From the NCBI GenBank assembly GCA_005779305.1, contig SXJR01000395.1, forward strand, positions 1-40,689: 40,689 nt of DNA, in the 5' to 3' direction. The notes under the pieces were generated by a model, which saw only the letters and a list, made by a program, of their open reading frames with translations, searched no databases and was not told the DNA's origin. Positions 9,775 through 17,089 of this stretch are shown here, piece after piece. Numbering within the stretch: position 1 is the stretch's first letter; the number at the start of each line of letters is the position of its first letter. Source of the stretch: Myxococcales bacterium. Lineage in GTDB: Bacteria > Myxococcota_A > Polyangia > Haliangiales > Haliangiaceae. A program made the translations under genes and the position numbers.

Positions 9775-10635
9775 ATGGTGTGTATGGGCGACGTGGTGAC
9801 GCGGGAACCGGCGGTGGCCGGTCGTTTCTACCCGCGGACGAAATCGGAGGTCGACGGGGCGCTGGCCAGGCTGTTCAGCGGCACGCCGCCGCCGGCCCGC
9901 CTGGCCCTGGGGGTGGTCCTGCCGCACGCCGGCTGGGTCTATTCGGGTCAGCTCGCGGCGCGAACGCTGGCGACGGTCGACGTGCCCAAGCGTGTGGTGA
10001 TCTTCTGCCCGAACCACACCGGCCACGGCACCCGTGTGGCGGTGAGCATGGCGCCGTCGTGGCGCACCCCGGTCGCGGACGTCCCGGTCGATCGCGGGCT
10101 GGGGGCGGTGCTGCTCGACGAGCTCGCCGTCGCCCCTGTGCGCGGCGCCGCCGCCGACGAGTCCGCGCACGCGCGCGAGCATGCGATCGAGGTGCTGGTG
10201 CCGCTGCTGCTGGCGCGTCAGCCCGATGTCCACCTGGTGCCGGTGGTGCTGGCGTCGCTCACGCCCGGCGAGTGCCGCAAGGTCGCGGCCGCGCTGGTAC
10301 GGGCGTGGTCACGGCTTGGGCTGGTGCCGGGCTCCGACGTGATGGTGGTGGCATCGAGCGACATGAACCACTTCGAGGACGAGGTCGAGACCCGGCGCCG
10401 CGACAAGCTGGCGCTCGAGGCCCTGGCCACCGGTGATCCCGATCGCCTGCTCGACGTCGTCGATGGCCACGACATCTCCATGTGCGGCGCGCGGCCGGTG
10501 GCGACGCTCCTGGCCTGCGCCGAGCTGCTCGGCGCCCCGCCCCCACAGCTCGTCGGCTACACCACCAGCGCCGCCGTCAGCGGGGACACCAATCGCGTCG
10601 TCGGCTACGCCGGCGCGGTGGTCCCGTCGATCTGA
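9775..10635 (+). CDS. MEMO-family protein (AmmeMemoRadiSam system protein B type)
   Basis: A 286-residue protein with the MEMO1 pattern: REPAVAGRFYP at the N-terminus, VVLPHAGWVYSGQLAA (metal-site His), CPNHTGHG, HAREHAIEVLVP, SSDMNHFEDE and ISMCGARPV. MEMO proteins share the fold of LigB-type extradiol dioxygenases; the His and Cys residues kept here correspond to the copper/iron site described for human MEMO1. In many bacteria the gene lies next to AMMECR1 and radical-SAM partners (the AmmeMemoRadiSam set); neither is present nearby, so this copy is solitary in the window. A second in-frame ATG at 9784 (MGDVVTREPAV) could be the true start. Function in bacteria is not established. Confidence 0.92.
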   Translation: MVCMGDVVTREPAVAGRFYPRTKSEVDGALARLFSGTPPPARLALGVVLPHAGWVYSGQLAARTLATVDVPKRVVIFCPNHTGHGTRVAVSMAPSWRTPVADVPVDRGLGAVLLDELAVAPVRGAAADESAHAREHAIEVLVPLLLARQPDVHLVPVVLASLTPGECRKVAAALVRAWSRLGLVPGSDVMVVASSDMNHFEDEVETRRRDKLALEALATGDPDRLLDVVDGHDISMCGARPVATLLACAELLGAPPPQLVGYTTSAAVSGDTNRVVGYAGAVVPSI

Positions 10636-10668
10636 CGGCAGAGTACCGGAGCGTCCCAGGTCCGGTCC

Positions 10669-10744
10669 ACGTCCACGAGGATCGTCAACGATCAGCTCAC
10701 GGCCGCGATCAGGCCCACGCTCTCGATCGCGTGAGCGTGGACGT
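10669..10744. terminator. Structured convergent intergenic region, possible bidirectional terminator
   Basis: Two convergent genes end at 10635 and 10799. Between them CCACGCTC (10715-10722) and GAGCGTGG (10733-10740) form a perfect 8-base stem with a 10-base loop. ACGTCCACG (10669-10677) can alternatively pair with CGTGGACGT (10736-10744). There is no T-tract, as is common at high-GC terminators. Strength is unproven. Confidence 0.4.
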
Positions 10745-10798
10745 CGATGTGGACCTGGACGGTCTGCGCTCCACCGCGCTATCTGACCGGCACAGGGT

Positions 10799-11656
10799 CT
10801 AACGGGTCCCGTCGAACGCGCGCAGGTGCGACGAGAACACCAGGCCGATGCTCGGCGTGCGCGCGATGACGTCGGTGCCGGTCCAGGCGCCCAGCGAGGC
10901 GCTGGGCGAGATCCACCAGTCAGCGCGCAGACGGGCCTCGACGACCGGCGCGCCGTGATGCGTGCGGTCGGTCGTGATGCAGACGCCGGTCTCGCTCTCG
11001 GCCTCGATCGACGTGAACCGCACGCCGCCGGCCACCTCCGCAGCCAGGCTCACCGGTGGGAGCGCGCTGCCGAAAGTCCGATCCAGCCAGAGCCGGTTAC
11101 CGACCACGAGCAGCGCGGTCGAGCTGCCCAGCGCGCGGGTGGTGAGCGTGGTGCGCGGCTCCATGGCCTCGACCCGCTCCTCGACCGAGAGGCGCGCGAA
11201 CGACGACTCCAGGCCGCCGTACCAGGTGCGCCCGTGCATCAACGTGCGCAGCGCCAGCCCTTGCGCCGCCACCCGGCCGCCGAGGTCCTCGCCGACCACG
11301 CGGTACGTGTACATGGAGCCGTCGTGATCGATGGCGCCGCTGGCGGTGAGCCCGGTGAGATCGACCGACGACGCCACCAGCCCGATCTCGATGGCGACCG
11401 CCGAGCGTCGCGCCCGCCACGCCCCGAAGTCGGTGCACTCGCGGTAGCCGTGCACGTCGGAGGTGTCGACGCAGGCTGGCGTACTCTGGCTGCTCGAGCT
11501 GGAGTAGTCGCTGCCGCCGCTGCTGGAGCCGCTGTCACCACCTCCGCTCGAGCCGCTGTCGCCGCCACCGCTGTCGCCGCCGCCGCCGCCGCAGGCCCAG
11601 GCCACCGCGGGAACCAGCACCGCCGCTCCGACCAGGGTCGCGACCACGCACCTCAT
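10799..11656 (-). CDS. Exported Gly/Ser-rich protein of unknown function
   Basis: 285 residues from ATG 11656. A signal peptide (MRCVVATLVGAAVLVPAVAWAC) ends in a possible lipobox-like AWAC, so it may be a lipoprotein or carry an N-terminal Cys. Next comes a low-complexity run of Gly, Ser and Asp with poly-Gly and SSGGGDSGSS units (about residues 23-60), probably a flexible surface linker. The remaining 220 residues are beta-rich, with regularly spaced aromatic and hydrophobic residues (AVAIEIGLVASS, WYGGLESSF, LWLDRTFG, ARLRADWWISPSASLGAW, SIGLVFSSHLRAF) and two isolated cysteines in CITTD and CVDTSD. The alternation near the C-terminus is compatible with an outer-membrane beta-barrel or beta-sandwich. 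No family is recognised. The start overlaps the upstream lipoprotein stop as ATGA, implying coupled translation. Confidence 0.72.
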   Translation of the reverse strand: MRCVVATLVGAAVLVPAVAWACGGGGGDSGGGDSGSSGGGDSGSSSGGSDYSSSSSQSTPACVDTSDVHGYRECTDFGAWRARRSAVAIEIGLVASSVDLTGLTASGAIDHDGSMYTYRVVGEDLGGRVAAQGLALRTLMHGRTWYGGLESSFARLSVEERVEAMEPRTTLTTRALGSSTALLVVGNRLWLDRTFGSALPPVSLAAEVAGGVRFTSIEAESETGVCITTDRTHHGAPVVEARLRADWWISPSASLGAWTGTDVIARTPSIGLVFSSHLRAFDGTR

Positions 11657-12183
11657 GGCGCCACCTCGGTCGCTGACCTGGACTCCGCCACCCGCGCCAC
11701 GGGCTCCACGCCCTGGCACGTCACCTCCATGTCCGGCCTCGGCTCGACCATCCCCAGGCGGCCGATGGCGACACAGACAGCGATCACGTCGCCGCCGAAC
11801 TCGCGTGCGGTCCGGTACTCGATCCGCTCGCGGCCGACGCCGCGAGCGTCGAGCGGCAGGGCCCGGATCTGGTCGTAAGGATCGTAGGCCACCATCGCCA
11901 CCTCCGCGCCGCTGGCGGTGCGCCCCGTCACCTGGACGGCGGCGAGGTCGATCGTCGTGCTCCGGTCGCAGCGATTGCCGAACTGGTACTGCACCACCGG
12001 GCCAGTGGCCACCGGATCGCGCTTCACGTCGATCGCGAGATCGAGGCACCCGGCCTGGGTGCGCTCGCCGACGAAGGGCTCACTGCCGCTCTGGAACGAG
12101 CCGGCGCGGTAGGTGGCACACGCGCTGGCGCTCGCTGCGACCGCAACGACCACCGGCGCGAGCATGACGGGTGCTCGCAACAT
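11653..12183 (-). CDS. Lipoprotein of unknown function, coupled to the downstream exported protein
   Basis: 176 residues from ATG 12183 (MLRAPVMLAPVVV). The N-terminus is a lipoprotein-type signal, hydrophobic up to ASASAC, with Cys near residue 22. The rest resembles a beta-sandwich: YQFGNRCDRSTTIDLAAVQVTGRTASGAEVAM has the look of a small Ig-like domain in which a polar/nonpolar balance of added groups is described in many myxobacterial lipoproteins of unknown role. An ATG at 12165 is an alternative start. A longer frame back to about 12288 adds only an Arg-rich stretch and is less likely. It ends in an ATGA overlap with the Gly/Ser-rich gene, so the two products are probably made in fixed proportion and may act together in the envelope. 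Confidence 0.68.
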   Translation of the reverse strand: MLRAPVMLAPVVVAVAASASACATYRAGSFQSGSEPFVGERTQAGCLDLAIDVKRDPVATGPVVQYQFGNRCDRSTTIDLAAVQVTGRTASGAEVAMVAYDPYDQIRALPLDARGVGRERIEYRTAREFGGDVIAVCVAIGRLGMVEPRPDMEVTCQGVEPVARVAESRSATEVAP

Positions 12184-12339
12184 GAGGAGACGCCCGAGCA
12201 AGGCCCACGCCGCCGGCCCGACCAGACCACGGCCGACCGCGTCGTCGATCCTTCGCGTGCTTGCGCGGGTGCGTTCGGGGCTTCGCATGTCGCGGCCGCG
12301 CCACAGTGTGGCGCCATCGGCCCGCGCTACATTGATCGC

Positions 12340-13347
12340 GTGCACGGGAAGACGACGCCGGTGCCGGCCGTGACCATCGCCCTGGTCGGCGTGGTGCTGA
12401 TCGGCTTCCTCGCCGGCGTGGCCTCGGGCGTGGTGCCGACCTCGCCGACGGCGGCGCAGCTGGTCGCGGCCGGTGCGAGCTTCGGACCGAGGACCCTCGA
12501 TGGCGAGTGGTGGCGGGTGCTCACGGCGGCCATGCTCCACGCCGGCTGGGCGCACGTGTTGTTGAACGTGGTGACGCTGGGCGTGGTCGCCGCGATGCTG
12601 GAGCAGCGGGTGAGCCGGACCAGCGTGGGGCTCGCGTTCGTCGGGGCGGCCGCGGTGGGCACGGCGGCGGGAACCGCGCAGGCGCCCTACGCGGTGATCG
12701 TGGGGGCCTCGAGCGGCGCGCTGGGCGTGGCGGCGGCGCTCGTGGTGGTGGCGGCGGCGGCGAGCGCTCGGTCGAAGCGCGTGGTGAGACCGGATGCAGT
12801 GGCGATGGCGGTAGGTGGGGTGGTGATCGTGCTGCAGCTGGTGATCGGGCTCGGGCGCGACGATGTGGATCATGCCGGGCACATCGCCGGGATGGGGACG
12901 GGGGCGGTGATCGGAGCCGCAGCCGCAGCCACAACCGTAGCCGCCGCGGCGGCCGCGGCCGCAGCCGCAGCCGTGGTGGTGGCGGTCATGATGACGAGCG
13001 GGACGCCGTACGAGCCGAGGCGGGCGACGGCGAGGCTGGTGGCGATCGAAGCGCGGTTCGATGCGATCGTGGACATGGCGGGTGGACGGAAGGACATGGC
13101 GCTCGCGCTGGAGGAGGAGATCGTGGCGCCGCTCGAGGCGCTGGTGACAGATGCGCGCCTCGACGATGGGCGGCTGCCCCGGCCGACCCGCGAGAGGATC
13201 GAGCGGTTGCGGCGCTACGCGCGGGCGCGCGCCGACGTCGTCAAGCGCTTCGCCCAGGCGGTGCGCGACGACGACGTCGCGCCCTTGCCCGAGATCGAGC
13301 GAGCGTCACGGGCCGCCGACGCGGTGCTCGACGGTCCGCTACCGTGA
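12340..13347 (+). CDS. Rhomboid-family intramembrane serine protease
   Basis: 335 residues from GTG 12340. The rhomboid core is clear: WWRVLTAAMLHAGWAH followed by LLNVVTLG (His72 and Asn76 equivalent to the oxyanion residues of GlpG), the catalytic Ser125 in GASSGALG, and His181 in GHIAGMGTG forming the Ser-His dyad. About six hydrophobic helices end near residue 215. The last one is extended by an almost pure alanine run (about 193-212). A 120-residue soluble helical C-terminal domain (PYEPRRATARLVAIEARF onward) is rich in Arg and Glu and is unlike the minimal bacterial rhomboids. The enzyme would cut single-span membrane proteins inside the bilayer; the substrate is unknown. It overlaps the convergent DUF3052 gene by 9 bases. 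Confidence 0.88.
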   Translation: MHGKTTPVPAVTIALVGVVLIGFLAGVASGVVPTSPTAAQLVAAGASFGPRTLDGEWWRVLTAAMLHAGWAHVLLNVVTLGVVAAMLEQRVSRTSVGLAFVGAAAVGTAAGTAQAPYAVIVGASSGALGVAAALVVVAAAASARSKRVVRPDAVAMAVGGVVIVLQLVIGLGRDDVDHAGHIAGMGTGAVIGAAAAATTVAAAAAAAAAAAVVVAVMMTSGTPYEPRRATARLVAIEARFDAIVDMAGGRKDMALALEEEIVAPLEALVTDARLDDGRLPRPTRERIERLRRYARARADVVKRFAQAVRDDDVAPLPEIERASRAADAVLDGPLP

Positions 13348-13875
13348 CGGACGGGCCATCGCGCGGCGCTGGGTCGAGCCGGCGGCGGCGCGCGCGGCCG
13401 TGGTCCGACGGCGGCGGCGCCCGGCAGCCGCAGGCGCCGGCGCGGGCTCGGCGCGGTACGCGACCGCCTCGCGGTTCTCGACCCGAACGACCAGGCGCAA
13501 GCCCGACCAGACATCGTCGATCGCACACACCTTGTTGTCGACGTGACCGCTGGCGAGGCCGATGCGACGCACCACGTCCTCGGTGATGTCGGTCGGCTTG
13601 CGCGAGGCCTTCTTCGGCCACGCCACCCAGAGGCCACCGGCGGGGTGCATGCGCTCGTGCAGGTCGGTCCAGCGACGCTCGAGCTCGCTGACGCGATGGA
13701 CGAAGTAGATCGTCACGTCGACAGGAGCTGGTCGCAGCTGGCGGAACAAGCGCGCGCCCTCCGGCAGCTCGAGCGAGCCCTCGAACGAAGTGGGCGCGCA
13801 GCCGGTGACCACGACGACGTGGCCGGGCTTGATCCCCAGCTTCTTCGCGAGCGGCGTGCCCGAGTACCCGGCCAT
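13339..13875 (-). CDS. DUF3052 family protein
   Basis: 178 residues from ATG 13875. MAGYSGTPLAKKLGIKPG is the typical start of DUF3052 proteins, small soluble proteins of unknown function. The family core follows: VVVVTGCAP, DVTIYFVHRVSELERRW, GGLWVAWPKKAS, DITEDVVRRIGLASGHVDNKVCAIDDVWSGLRLVVR. The C-terminal 40 residues are an Ala/Arg tail with RRRRR and further Arg clusters, which would favour nucleic-acid contact. GTG 13881 is an alternative start two codons earlier. A longer upstream frame exists but lacks family similarity. It overlaps the convergent rhomboid gene. Confidence 0.85.
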   Translation of the reverse strand: MAGYSGTPLAKKLGIKPGHVVVVTGCAPTSFEGSLELPEGARLFRQLRPAPVDVTIYFVHRVSELERRWTDLHERMHPAGGLWVAWPKKASRKPTDITEDVVRRIGLASGHVDNKVCAIDDVWSGLRLVVRVENREAVAYRAEPAPAPAAAGRRRRRTTAARAAAGSTQRRAMARPSR

Positions 13876-14108
13876 GGGCACATGATGCCCGGCCACACTG
13901 TCATCGCAATCCCGGCCCACGGCATTCGAGCGCCTACCCCACCGCGCCCCGTGGAGTCCGGACGACGTGGTATCAAGGGCTTTCGCGCCGAAGCGCAACC
14001 GTGCTTGCAGCCATCACACACAGTTACCCGGCGGGACCACGTGTCGTATCCGGTCGCTGTCCGTGCGCTGTCTCATGCTTTCGTGGTTCTCGCCGTACCA
14101 AGCTCACC

Positions 14109-14630
14109 ATGAACACGATCGTGCTGGTCATTGCCGCAGACGCCGAGCGACGCGCTTCCTGGAGCGCGGCCGCCCGGGCCGCCGGCTTTGATGTCCGGGC
14201 CGTGGACGCGATGCTCCCCGCGGTCGACTTGCTGGGCACCCAGACCATCGACGGCATGCTGGTCGACGCCCGCGACGAGGGCGTGCTGCAGACGCTGGCG
14301 GCGGTCTCCGCCTACCGGCCGATGCCGCCCACGGTGATCGTGCATGACCATCCGGTGTCGGTACCGGCGCGGATGCGGGCCGCGGCCTGCCGGCCCACGG
14401 CGGCGACGCCGGAGCGACTGGTGCACCTGCTCGGGCGCCTGCTCGACGCGCGCGAGCTGGCGCGACCCACCAACCTGCCGGTACGGGTGACGCCGCACGC
14501 GCTCAAGTGGACCTCGCGGCTGTCGTCCCCACCGCTCGCGAGCGATGACGACGACTCGTCGGAGTGGCGGCGGCGGGAGTTCGACGGCGAGACCAGCCCC
14601 GACGGATACGATCTCGCGTCGGGCTCGTAG
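14109..14630 (+). CDS. Receiver-like protein with degenerate C-terminal half
   Basis: 173 residues from ATG 14109. The first half looks like a response-regulator receiver fold: MNTIVLVIAADAE (strand 1, acidic Asp11), a helix, FDVRAVDAML, IDGMLVDARDEG (strand 3 with Asp53 in the phosphoacceptor place), then PPTVIVHD. The usual Thr/Ser and Lys switch residues of strands 4-5 are not evident, and the fold appears to stop early (ARMRAAACRPTAATPERLVHLLGRLLDA). The tail is polar and acidic (SDDDDSSEWRRREFDGETSP), with no DNA-binding or enzyme domain. It may be a single-domain or pseudo-receiver. No histidine kinase is adjacent. A longer frame back to 14001 adds an unrelated stretch. It precedes the ferrochelatase gene on the same strand by 61 bases. 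Confidence 0.65.
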   Translation: MNTIVLVIAADAERRASWSAAARAAGFDVRAVDAMLPAVDLLGTQTIDGMLVDARDEGVLQTLAAVSAYRPMPPTVIVHDHPVSVPARMRAAACRPTAATPERLVHLLGRLLDARELARPTNLPVRVTPHALKWTSRLSSPPLASDDDDSSEWRRREFDGETSPDGYDLASGS

Positions 14631-14636
14631 AATCGA

Positions 14637-14668
14637 GGTTGCCGGTTGCCGGTCGCCGGTTGCCGGTT
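14637..14668. repeat. Heptamer tandem repeat GGTTGCC before hemH
   Basis: Four head-to-tail heptamers (14637-14664, the third reading GGTCGCC) plus a partial fifth occupy half of the 61-base gap between the receiver-like gene and the ferrochelatase start. They lie 24-55 bases before the GTG, where slippage could change promoter or leader spacing. Confidence 0.7.
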
Positions 14669-14691
14669 TGTCTCCGGGTACACTGGGCGCC

Positions 14692-15717
14692 GTGATCGGA
14701 CTGTTGTTGATCAACCTCGGGACCCCCGACGAGCCGACGGCGTCGGCGGTGCGTCGCTACCTGCGCGAGTTCCTCGGCGATCCGCGCGTGCTCGACATGA
14801 ACGCGGTGGGACGCACGCTGCTCCTGGAGGCGGTGATCCTGCCGACTCGGCCCAAGAAGAGCGCCCACGCGTACCAGCAGATCTGGGATGCGCAGCGCGG
14901 CTCGCCATTGCTCTTCCACAGCCAGGATCTGGCCAGCGCCGTCGCCGCAAGGCTGGGCAGCGGCTGGCGCGTCGAGCTGGGGATGCGCTACGGCTCGCCC
15001 TCGCTCGCCGACGCCCTCGGCCGGCTGATCGACGCCGAGGTCGAGCGCATCGTGGTGTTGCCGCTCTACCCGCAGTACGCGTCGTCGTCGACCGGAAGCT
15101 CGCTCGAACGGCTGTACCGGCTGGCGGCGTCGCGCAACAACGTGCCGCCGCTCGTGGTGGTGCCGCCCTTCTTCGCCGACGACGGCTTCATCGCCGCCTT
15201 CGCCGCCGTCGCCCGCCCGCGCCTCGACGCGCTCGCCCCCGATCACGTGCTGTTCTCGTTCCACGGTCTGCCCGAACGACACATGCGCGCCGCCGATCCC
15301 AGTGGCCGCCACTGCCTGGCCTCGCCGTCGTGCTGCGACGCGGTGGCCGGGCCCTCGCGCGACTGCTACCGCGCGCAGTGCTTCGCCACGGCACGGGCAC
15401 TGGCGGCGCGGCTGGTGCTCCCCGACGGCGGCTGGACCGTCTCGTTCCAGTCGCGCCTGGGACGCGTGCCGTGGATCAAGCCGTACACCGACGAGGTGTT
15501 GCCCGTCCTCGTCAAGAAGGGCGTGAAGAAGCTCGCCGTGCTCTGTCCCGCGTTCGTCGCCGATTGTCTCGAGACGCTCGAGGAGATCGGCATGCGCGCG
15601 GCGGAACAGTGGACGTCCGATGGGGGCCAAAGCCTCGAGCTGGTGCCGTCGCTCAACGCCACGCCGGCGTGGGTCGACGCGGTGGTGACGCTCGCTCGCG
15701 GCGCGCAGGTGATATAG
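14692..15717 (+). CDS. hemH: Ferrochelatase with internal cysteine cluster
   Basis: 341 residues from GTG 14692 (VIGLLLINLGTPDEPT), the normal opening of ferrochelatase. This enzyme inserts Fe2+ into protoporphyrin (or coproporphyrin) in the last steps of haem synthesis. Conserved elements: YVLR-like YLREFLGDPRVLD, PLYPQYASSSTGS, the catalytic His191 in FSFHGLPERH, FQSRLGRVPWIKPYTDEVL, and CPAFVADCLETLEEI near the C-terminus. Between the catalytic His and the YRAQC motif lie Cys208, Cys214, Cys215, Cys225 and Cys230. An internal [2Fe-2S] cluster held by cysteines in this part of the chain has been reported for myxobacterial ferrochelatase, so a cluster is likely here. The frame stays open upstream, but family similarity begins at this GTG. 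The deiminase-like gene follows 7 bases later. Confidence 0.95.
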   Translation: MIGLLLINLGTPDEPTASAVRRYLREFLGDPRVLDMNAVGRTLLLEAVILPTRPKKSAHAYQQIWDAQRGSPLLFHSQDLASAVAARLGSGWRVELGMRYGSPSLADALGRLIDAEVERIVVLPLYPQYASSSTGSSLERLYRLAASRNNVPPLVVVPPFFADDGFIAAFAAVARPRLDALAPDHVLFSFHGLPERHMRAADPSGRHCLASPSCCDAVAGPSRDCYRAQCFATARALAARLVLPDGGWTVSFQSRLGRVPWIKPYTDEVLPVLVKKGVKKLAVLCPAFVADCLETLEEIGMRAAEQWTSDGGQSLELVPSLNATPAWVDAVVTLARGAQVI

Positions 15718-15724
15718 ACGGCGC

Positions 15725-16864
15725 ATGTCCGTCCTCGCCGATGTGCCTGGTGAGCTCGTGATCGTCCGGCCGCCGGTGCCGGCCATGTGCAACAAGGCCG
15801 GCGCCAACTACAAGAGCGAGGTCACCCACCTCGACTACGCGCCGCGCCGCGCCTACGACGAGTGGCTCGCGATCTGCGACGGCATCATCGCCTGCGGCGG
15901 CGATGCGCTCTACCAGACCGAGATCGCCGACGACCCTTACCTGGGCCACGCCGCGCTCGAGATCGACGGTCGCGGCGACATCCGGCCCGCCGGATCGAGC
16001 GAGGTGCTCGGCAACGTGGCCGGCGTCGACACCGGCCGCGTGTTCACCGCCAACGGCCCGTGGGTGACGATCGCCGATGGCACCCTGCGCGCGGTGATGC
16101 CGAACATGCTCGCCCACCGCCGCGGCGAGGCCGCCTACCATCACGCGCTCCTCGGCCGCATCGCCGACGCCGCCGGGATCGCATTCGCCGCCAGCGAGAA
16201 CCCGCATCGCTGGGAGGGCATGGCCGACGTCGCCGTCGTGGGCGAGAAGGTGATCCTCACCTACGCCGTCGCCGGCCACTACGATCGCGGGCTCGCGCCC
16301 AGGAGCACGCGCAGCTCGCGCGAGGGCGTGACGTTCGCCGCCGATCACGCCGGCGTCCCGCTGCGGAGCCGCATCCACGCCGAGCTGGTGTACCCGCACT
16401 TGCACGGCGACACCGTCCACTTCGGCGCCCAGCCCGTCGACGGACCGCCCGTGCTCGTCCACTACGCGGGCGGCCTGTGGGGCGACGGCCACGACGTCGT
16501 CGCCCGCGCCCTCCCCGGGCGGGTCGTGCCCATCGGCATGGCCGATGCGGTCCACCACTACGCCGGCAACTCGCGCCAGCTCCACCGCGGCGTGCTGGTG
16601 AACAACGGCGTCAGCGCCGGGTTCGTCGCCGCGCTCGAGCGACTCGGCCTCACCGTGCACCCGGTTCCCCTCGGCGAGCTTTTCGGCAAGGCCGGCGGCG
16701 GACCGGCCTGCGCGACCTTGCCGCTGCCGCGCTCCCTCGCCATACCGGCCCACGCGCCGTTTCGCTACAGCGCCGGCCGCGCCGCCGCGATCAAGCGCCG
16801 CGAGGCGATCCCCGAGTCGCTGCGGGTCTCCCCGGACTTCTTCGCGGGCAAAGCCCGGGGTTGA
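15725..16864 (+). CDS. Amidinotransferase-fold hydrolase (arginine deiminase/DDAH-like)
   Basis: 379 residues from ATG 15725. The guanidine-modifying-enzyme catalytic residues are visible in order: VPAMCNKAGANY near the start, CGGDALYQTEIADDPYLG, NPHRWEGMADVAV (substrate-carboxylate/guanidine-binding acidic residues), PHLHGDT (catalytic His near 225-227), and Cys329 in GGGPACATLPLP, where a covalent thiouronium intermediate would form. The set is that of dimethylarginine dimethylaminohydrolase, arginine deiminase and related hydrolases or amidinotransferases. The exact substrate (arginine, methylated arginine, N-succinylarginine or another guanidine) is not evident. It shares an operon-like spacing of 7 bases with hemH. 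Confidence 0.88.
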   Translation: MSVLADVPGELVIVRPPVPAMCNKAGANYKSEVTHLDYAPRRAYDEWLAICDGIIACGGDALYQTEIADDPYLGHAALEIDGRGDIRPAGSSEVLGNVAGVDTGRVFTANGPWVTIADGTLRAVMPNMLAHRRGEAAYHHALLGRIADAAGIAFAASENPHRWEGMADVAVVGEKVILTYAVAGHYDRGLAPRSTRSSREGVTFAADHAGVPLRSRIHAELVYPHLHGDTVHFGAQPVDGPPVLVHYAGGLWGDGHDVVARALPGRVVPIGMADAVHHYAGNSRQLHRGVLVNNGVSAGFVAALERLGLTVHPVPLGELFGKAGGGPACATLPLPRSLAIPAHAPFRYSAGRAAAIKRREAIPESLRVSPDFFAGKARG

Positions 16865-16942
16865 CCAGCAACCTCCTGATGTGGCTCCAAATTCCCTCGG
16901 TGGTTCGCCGAAACGGCCCCGGGAGTAACCCGGAGAGTTTGC

Positions 16943-16967
16943 GACCTGTCGGTCATCGACCTGACAG
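16943..16967 (+). promoter_or_regulatory. Repeat-hairpin element upstream of ompA
   Basis: GACCTGTC (16943-16950) is repeated as GACCTGAC (16958-16965). The same bases form a near-perfect stem, CTGTC-GGTC with GACC-TGACAG, with a 3-base loop and one bulge. It lies about 125 bases before the OmpA start in a 225-base intergenic region. It may be a regulator-binding site or a leader hairpin. I see no convincing -35/-10 pair; a good Shine-Dalgarno-like AAAGGA precedes the ATG. Confidence 0.35.
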
Positions 16968-17089
16968 AAAGTGCCCCAAAGACTGGAAACTCGGCCTGAA
17001 CGCCGATAAACACGCAGCATCGCTCGCACCCGCCCTGGGGAGGGATTTCCGGGGTTCGGTAGGACTAGCAACAAAGGATCGAGACTCCC

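Noticed and set aside
12930..12975. GCCGCA/GCGGCC-rich run in the rhomboid gene, considered as an intergenic repeat
   Set aside because: It is in frame and codes for the alanine-rich last membrane helix, so it is part of the gene.
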